From assembly GCA_946407055.1 (NCBI GenBank), contig CAMJMP010000021.1:1-9797 (forward strand): a DNA stretch of 9,797 bases, read 5' to 3'. The notes beneath the pieces were generated by a model. The model saw nothing but the letters and a program-made list of their open reading frames with translations, was not told the origin of the DNA and made no database searches. The stretch comes from an uncultured Mycoplasmatota bacterium (lineage in GTDB: Bacteria; Bacillota_I; Bacilli_A; RF39; UBA660). The number at the start of each line of letters is the position of its first letter. Position 1 is the first letter of the stretch. The translations under genes and the position numbers were made by a program. Below are positions 7,252-9,797 of the stretch, in pieces.

Positions 7252-8707
7252 GTTTTACCTCCTTTGCTATTTGATTAGCATATCCCAATTCTTTTTCTAT
7301 AGCATATGCAATATTTAATACATTTTCATCATCATAACAATTACCTGTTATGTTAATAGCAACTGGTAAATCACTAACAAATCCACTAGGAATTGTAATT
7401 GATGGGAAACCACCAAAGTTACCAATTTGTAAATGTTCTTCTAATAATGTAGTATTTTCTTCTTGAACATTCTTAGAAGTATCTAAGAACTTAGCAGGTC
7501 CTGAGGCAACAGGAAGAATAACTGCATCATAATCTTTGAATATTTCTTTCCATCTATCAACTAGTAATCTTCTTACTCTTTGAGCATTTCTAAAATATCT
7601 TTCTTGGTTTTCTTTTTGTAATACATAAGAACCTATAACGAATCTTCTCTTAATTAGAGGACTAAATCCTTTAGTACGATGATCTTTCATCATATCTATA
7701 TAATTATCCCCTTCTCCTCTAGGTCCAAATATAATACCAGTTAAGTTAGATAAATTAGAAGTAACTTCTGCATAAGAAATAATATTATATACAGATGGTA
7801 AAGCATTTAATAATACTTGATCTACTGATACTTCATCTACAGTAAATCCCATCTTTTTACATTTTTCTATAACATTATAATAATTATCTAAATGTTCTTT
7901 TAATTCTTTACCACAATTCTTAAATTTATCTCTATCAACTATTTCCTTTATATAACATAGTTTCTTACCTTTAATATTTCCAGTACATGCTTCTAATAAA
8001 TGAACATCTTTAGAATCCCAACTAGTCATATCGTTCTTATCGATACCTTTCATCGTATCAACTACGATAGCAGCATCTCTAACATTTCTAGTTAAAACGC
8101 CTAAATGATCTAATGAAGAAGCATAAGGGAATAAACCATATCTACTTATCATTCCATAAGTAGGTTTATATCCAACGATACCGCAATAAGCAGCAGGTTT
8201 TCTTATAGAGTCTCCTGTATCAGAACCAGTTGCATATGGATAAACTCCACTAGCTACAGCAGCTGCTGATCCAGAAGATGATCCAGAACACATTCTTCTT
8301 GTATCCCAAGGATTTCTTTGTACACCAGTATGAGCTGTTGTACCAGTTCCTCCCATACCAAATTCATCTAATGCTGTTTTATTAACCTTTATAGCTCCAG
8401 CTTCATTCAAATGAACAACAGCAGTTGCATCAAAAAATGGAACATAATCCTTTAATGTATTAGATGATCCAGTACTTAAAATACCTTTAGTACTATAGTT
8501 ATCTTTAACTCCATAAGGTATACCTGATAATAAGTTATCAGTTACTTCTCCACCCTTTGCATCATCCAAAATAGTAACAAAAGCATTACATTTTTCTTGT
8601 ACTTCATGACTCTTCTCTAATGATTCTTTTACAAGTTCATCACTAGTAACTTTGCCACTAACTAATAATTCATGTAATTCTTCAATACTTTTATCCATAT
8701 AAGACAT
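7244..8707 (-). CDS. gatA: Asp/Glu-tRNA amidotransferase subunit A (GatA)
   Basis: The glutaminase subunit: it frees ammonia from glutamine and channels it to GatB. At 487 aa it is of normal length. The amidase-signature Ser-cisSer-Lys triad can be read as K68 (IPYGVKDN), S143 (SGSSSGSAAA, 141-150) and S167 (GSDTGDSIRKP, 161-171), followed by AAYCGIVGYKPTYG. Compared with the usual GSDTGGSIRQP, the residue before the nucleophile is Asp rather than Gly and the Gln is Lys. I recall this variant from Mollicutes GatA, so it is a lineage marker rather than damage. The start at 8707 has GGAGGTG about 8 nt upstream, and its ATG shares one base with the gatC stop (TAATG). The 3' end overlaps gatB by 8 nt. 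The enzyme is cytosolic and acts within the GatCAB complex. Confidence 0.97.
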   Translation of the reverse strand: MSYMDKSIEELHELLVSGKVTSDELVKESLEKSHEVQEKCNAFVTILDDAKGGEVTDNLLSGIPYGVKDNYSTKGILSTGSSNTLKDYVPFFDATAVVHLNEAGAIKVNKTALDEFGMGGTGTTAHTGVQRNPWDTRRMCSGSSSGSAAAVASGVYPYATGSDTGDSIRKPAAYCGIVGYKPTYGMISRYGLFPYASSLDHLGVLTRNVRDAAIVVDTMKGIDKNDMTSWDSKDVHLLEACTGNIKGKKLCYIKEIVDRDKFKNCGKELKEHLDNYYNVIEKCKKMGFTVDEVSVDQVLLNALPSVYNIISYAEVTSNLSNLTGIIFGPRGEGDNYIDMMKDHRTKGFSPLIKRRFVIGSYVLQKENQERYFRNAQRVRRLLVDRWKEIFKDYDAVILPVASGPAKFLDTSKNVQEENTTLLEEHLQIGNFGGFPSITIPSGFVSDLPVAINITGNCYDDENVLNIAYAIEKELGYANQIAKEVKHD

Positions 8708-9012
8708 TATTCTTCACCTCCAACAACACGAGGGACAACAATCTCTCTATCTTCAGTATCATCGCTATTACGCAATAAATCTTCAACTGGCACACTTTCT
8801 TCTACTACGTCTTCTCTTAATACAGCATAGTATTCATCTAAACAATGTGTCATTGGTTCTACTTTTTCTATATCAGGAATTTTATTAACTAAATCAATAT
8901 TTTGATCAATAACATCGAATTCGTCTAAAACCATTTTATTTTCTTCTGGTGTTAAACCGATTAACAATTTATTAGCATAATCGTCTACCATTTCTTTAGT
9001 AAATTTTCCCAT
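8707..9012 (-). CDS. gatC: Asp/Glu-tRNA amidotransferase subunit C (GatC)
   Basis: A small 101-aa subunit that wraps around and stabilises the GatA-GatB interface. The family pattern is clear: the N-terminal helix FTKEMVDDYANKLLIGLTPEE, then the hinge IEKVEPMTHCLDEYYAVLREDVVEES and the C-terminal IVVPRVV, matching the usual 'gVePt.hvl...n.lReDvv.eslp...vl.nap' layout. ATG 9012 follows GAGGTGA (9017-9023). It is the first gene of gatCAB; its stop overlaps the gatA start as TAATG. Confidence 0.95.
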   Translation of the reverse strand: MGKFTKEMVDDYANKLLIGLTPEENKMVLDEFDVIDQNIDLVNKIPDIEKVEPMTHCLDEYYAVLREDVVEESVPVEDLLRNSDDTEDREIVVPRVVGGEE

Positions 9013-9039
9013 GATTTCACCTCAATCAATAACAAATCT

Positions 9040-9068
9040 ATTATAATTCATTTTTCTACTTTTTTGTA
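9040..9068 (-). promoter_or_regulatory. Possible promoter of gatCAB
   Basis: Minus strand: a perfect -10 TATAAT (9040-9045) with a weak -35 TACAAA (9063-9068) at a 17-nt spacing. The start would fall near 9033, about 20 nt before gatC, leaving room for the ribosome site. The interval is bounded upstream by the asnS terminator, so gatCAB needs its own promoter. The -35 box is poor and the region is AT-rich, which limits confidence. Confidence 0.45.
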
Positions 9069-9081
9069 GCATTTAATACTC

Positions 9082-9113
9082 AAAAACATTATAACTAAAA
9101 CAGTTATAATGTT
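9082..9113 (-). terminator. Intrinsic terminator after asnS
   Basis: Minus strand: a perfect 12-bp stem (9102-9113 with 9085-9096; core ACATTATAACT / AGTTATAATGT) with a GTTTT loop and a run of five T (9082-9086). It lies 6 nt after the asnS stop codon and separates asnS from gatCAB. The stem is AT-rich but long. Confidence 0.85.
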
Positions 9114-9119
9114 CTTTAA

Positions 9120-9797
9120 CTAATAATCACAATTTCCTGGAGTTCTTGGATAAGGAATTACATCTCTTATGTTATCTACACCAGTTAGATACATAATTAA
9201 TCTTTCAAATCCCATACCAAATCCTGAATGGTAACATCCACCGAATTTTCTTAGGTTCATGTACCAATCAACTACTTCAGTATCAACACCATGTTTTTTA
9301 GCTAGTTCCATAATAGTATCATAATCATCTTCCCTTTGTGATCCACCGATTAATTCACCAGCTATAGGTACTTCTAAATCAACAGCAGCAACTGTCTTTC
9401 CATCTGGATTTAATTTCATATACCAAGCTTTAATATCTTTTGGCCAATCATAGATAAATACTGGTCCATTAAAGTGTTCAGTAATATATCTTTCGTGTTC
9501 TTTAGCAATATCTTCACCATAATCAGGTTCAAATTCCCATTTAACATCAGCTTTCTTTAAGATATCAATTGCTTCTTTATGAGAAATTCTTGTAAATTCA
9601 GAATTAATTAACTTAGTTAATTTATCTTTTAATCCGTTTTCTACAAACTTATCACAGAATTCAATTTCTGTTTCACATTTATCTAATACATATTTAACGA
9701 TACTCTTAATCATATCTTCTTCAATATCCATTAAACCATTTAAGTCACAGAAAGCAATCTCTGGTTCAATCATCCAGAACTCATTTGCATGAGTCTT
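9120..9797 (-). CDS. asnS: Asparaginyl-tRNA synthetase, C-terminal part (cut by window edge)
   Basis: About 225 residues of the class II catalytic domain are visible, running off the right edge; the N-terminal OB-fold anticodon-binding domain and motif 1 lie outside the window. The frame is open to the last base: residues KTHANEFW precede the first in-window ATG (9773), so that ATG is internal. Diagnostic blocks are EFWMIEPEIAF (end of motif 2), EHERYITEHF, FIYDWPKDIKAWYMK, NPDGKTVAAVDL, GELIGGSQRE, and motif 3 GFGMGFERLIMYLTG (motif core at 9198-9224), ending RDVIPYPRTPGNCDY. The 'IGGSQRE' and 'PRTPGN' blocks distinguish AsnRS from AspRS and LysRS. It charges tRNA(Asn) with Asn, which makes the indirect Asp-tRNA(Asn) route of GatCAB unnecessary. 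A terminator follows the TAG stop. Confidence 0.96.
   Translation of the reverse strand, partial: KTHANEFWMIEPEIAFCDLNGLMDIEEDMIKSIVKYVLDKCETEIEFCDKFVENGLKDKLTKLINSEFTRISHKEAIDILKKADVKWEFEPDYGEDIAKEHERYITEHFNGPVFIYDWPKDIKAWYMKLNPDGKTVAAVDLEVPIAGELIGGSQREDDYDTIMELAKKHGVDTEVVDWYMNLRKFGGCYHSGFGMGFERLIMYLTGVDNIRDVIPYPRTPGNCDY

Noticed and set aside
9056..9069. Second hairpin CTAC-A6-GTAG between asnS and gatC
   Set aside because: Only 4 bp with a six-base loop and no strong U run; probably chance in AT-rich DNA and overlaps the possible -35 box.
9013..9119. T-box or other riboswitch upstream of gatC
   Set aside because: Only about 107 nt lie between asnS and gatC, most of it used by the asnS terminator; no T-box sequence or antiterminator is visible.
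1..9797. CRISPR array, insertion sequence, tRNA or rRNA genes, prophage structural genes
   Set aside because: No spaced direct repeats, transposase or integrase signatures, cloverleaf or ribosomal RNA sequences were seen on either strand.

Overview
The window is a low-GC bacterial chromosome segment in which every credible gene lies on the minus strand, so transcription runs from high to low coordinates. The gatA product carries a TGDSIRKPA amidase signature and a KPTYG-ISRYGLFPYASSLDHLG-like stretch that I recall as typical of Mollicutes and their gut relatives (RF39/Erysipelotrichia-type Bacilli). Tryptophan is encoded by TGG and TGA serves as a stop, so the genetic code is standard. I infer an AT-rich member of the Bacilli/'Tenericutes' radiation, probably host-associated; the species cannot be read from this window.

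Region 1 (about 9797-5794) is housekeeping translation: the C-terminal half of asparaginyl-tRNA synthetase (asnS, cut by the window edge), a strong intrinsic terminator, and then a tightly overlapping gatC-gatA-gatB operon for the tRNA-dependent amidotransferase. Because a direct AsnRS is present, GatCAB most likely makes Gln-tRNA(Gln) from misacylated Glu-tRNA(Gln).

Region 2 (5787-5641) is a short regulatory interval packed with signals: a near-consensus promoter starting 7 nt after gatB, a leader that fits the yybP-ykoY (Mn2+) riboswitch, and a hairpin with a U tract. The 5' arm of that hairpin overlaps the 3' strand of riboswitch helix P1. This is the classic layout of a transcriptional ON switch and is the most striking signal in the window.

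Region 3 (5614-890) is the operon downstream of the switch: an unrecognised 446-aa protein, a 763-aa protein with a long coiled-coil N-terminal half fused to a MoxR/AAA_5-type ATPase, and a 358-aa protein resembling phage/bacterial proteins of the VWA-like DUF7192 type. The three genes are closely coupled, and the operon ends in a hairpin with a GAAA loop. Region 4 is a 255-aa orphan protein with clustered His and Cys residues and its own terminator. MoxR-like ATPase plus VWA-type partner pairs (CobS/CobT, BchI/BchD, CbbQ/CbbO, NorQ/NorD, RavA/ViaA) often remodel or metallate enzymes. A manganese-sensing leader in front of such a pair, with no recognisable transporter, is the candidate undescribed system here; its function is inference only.
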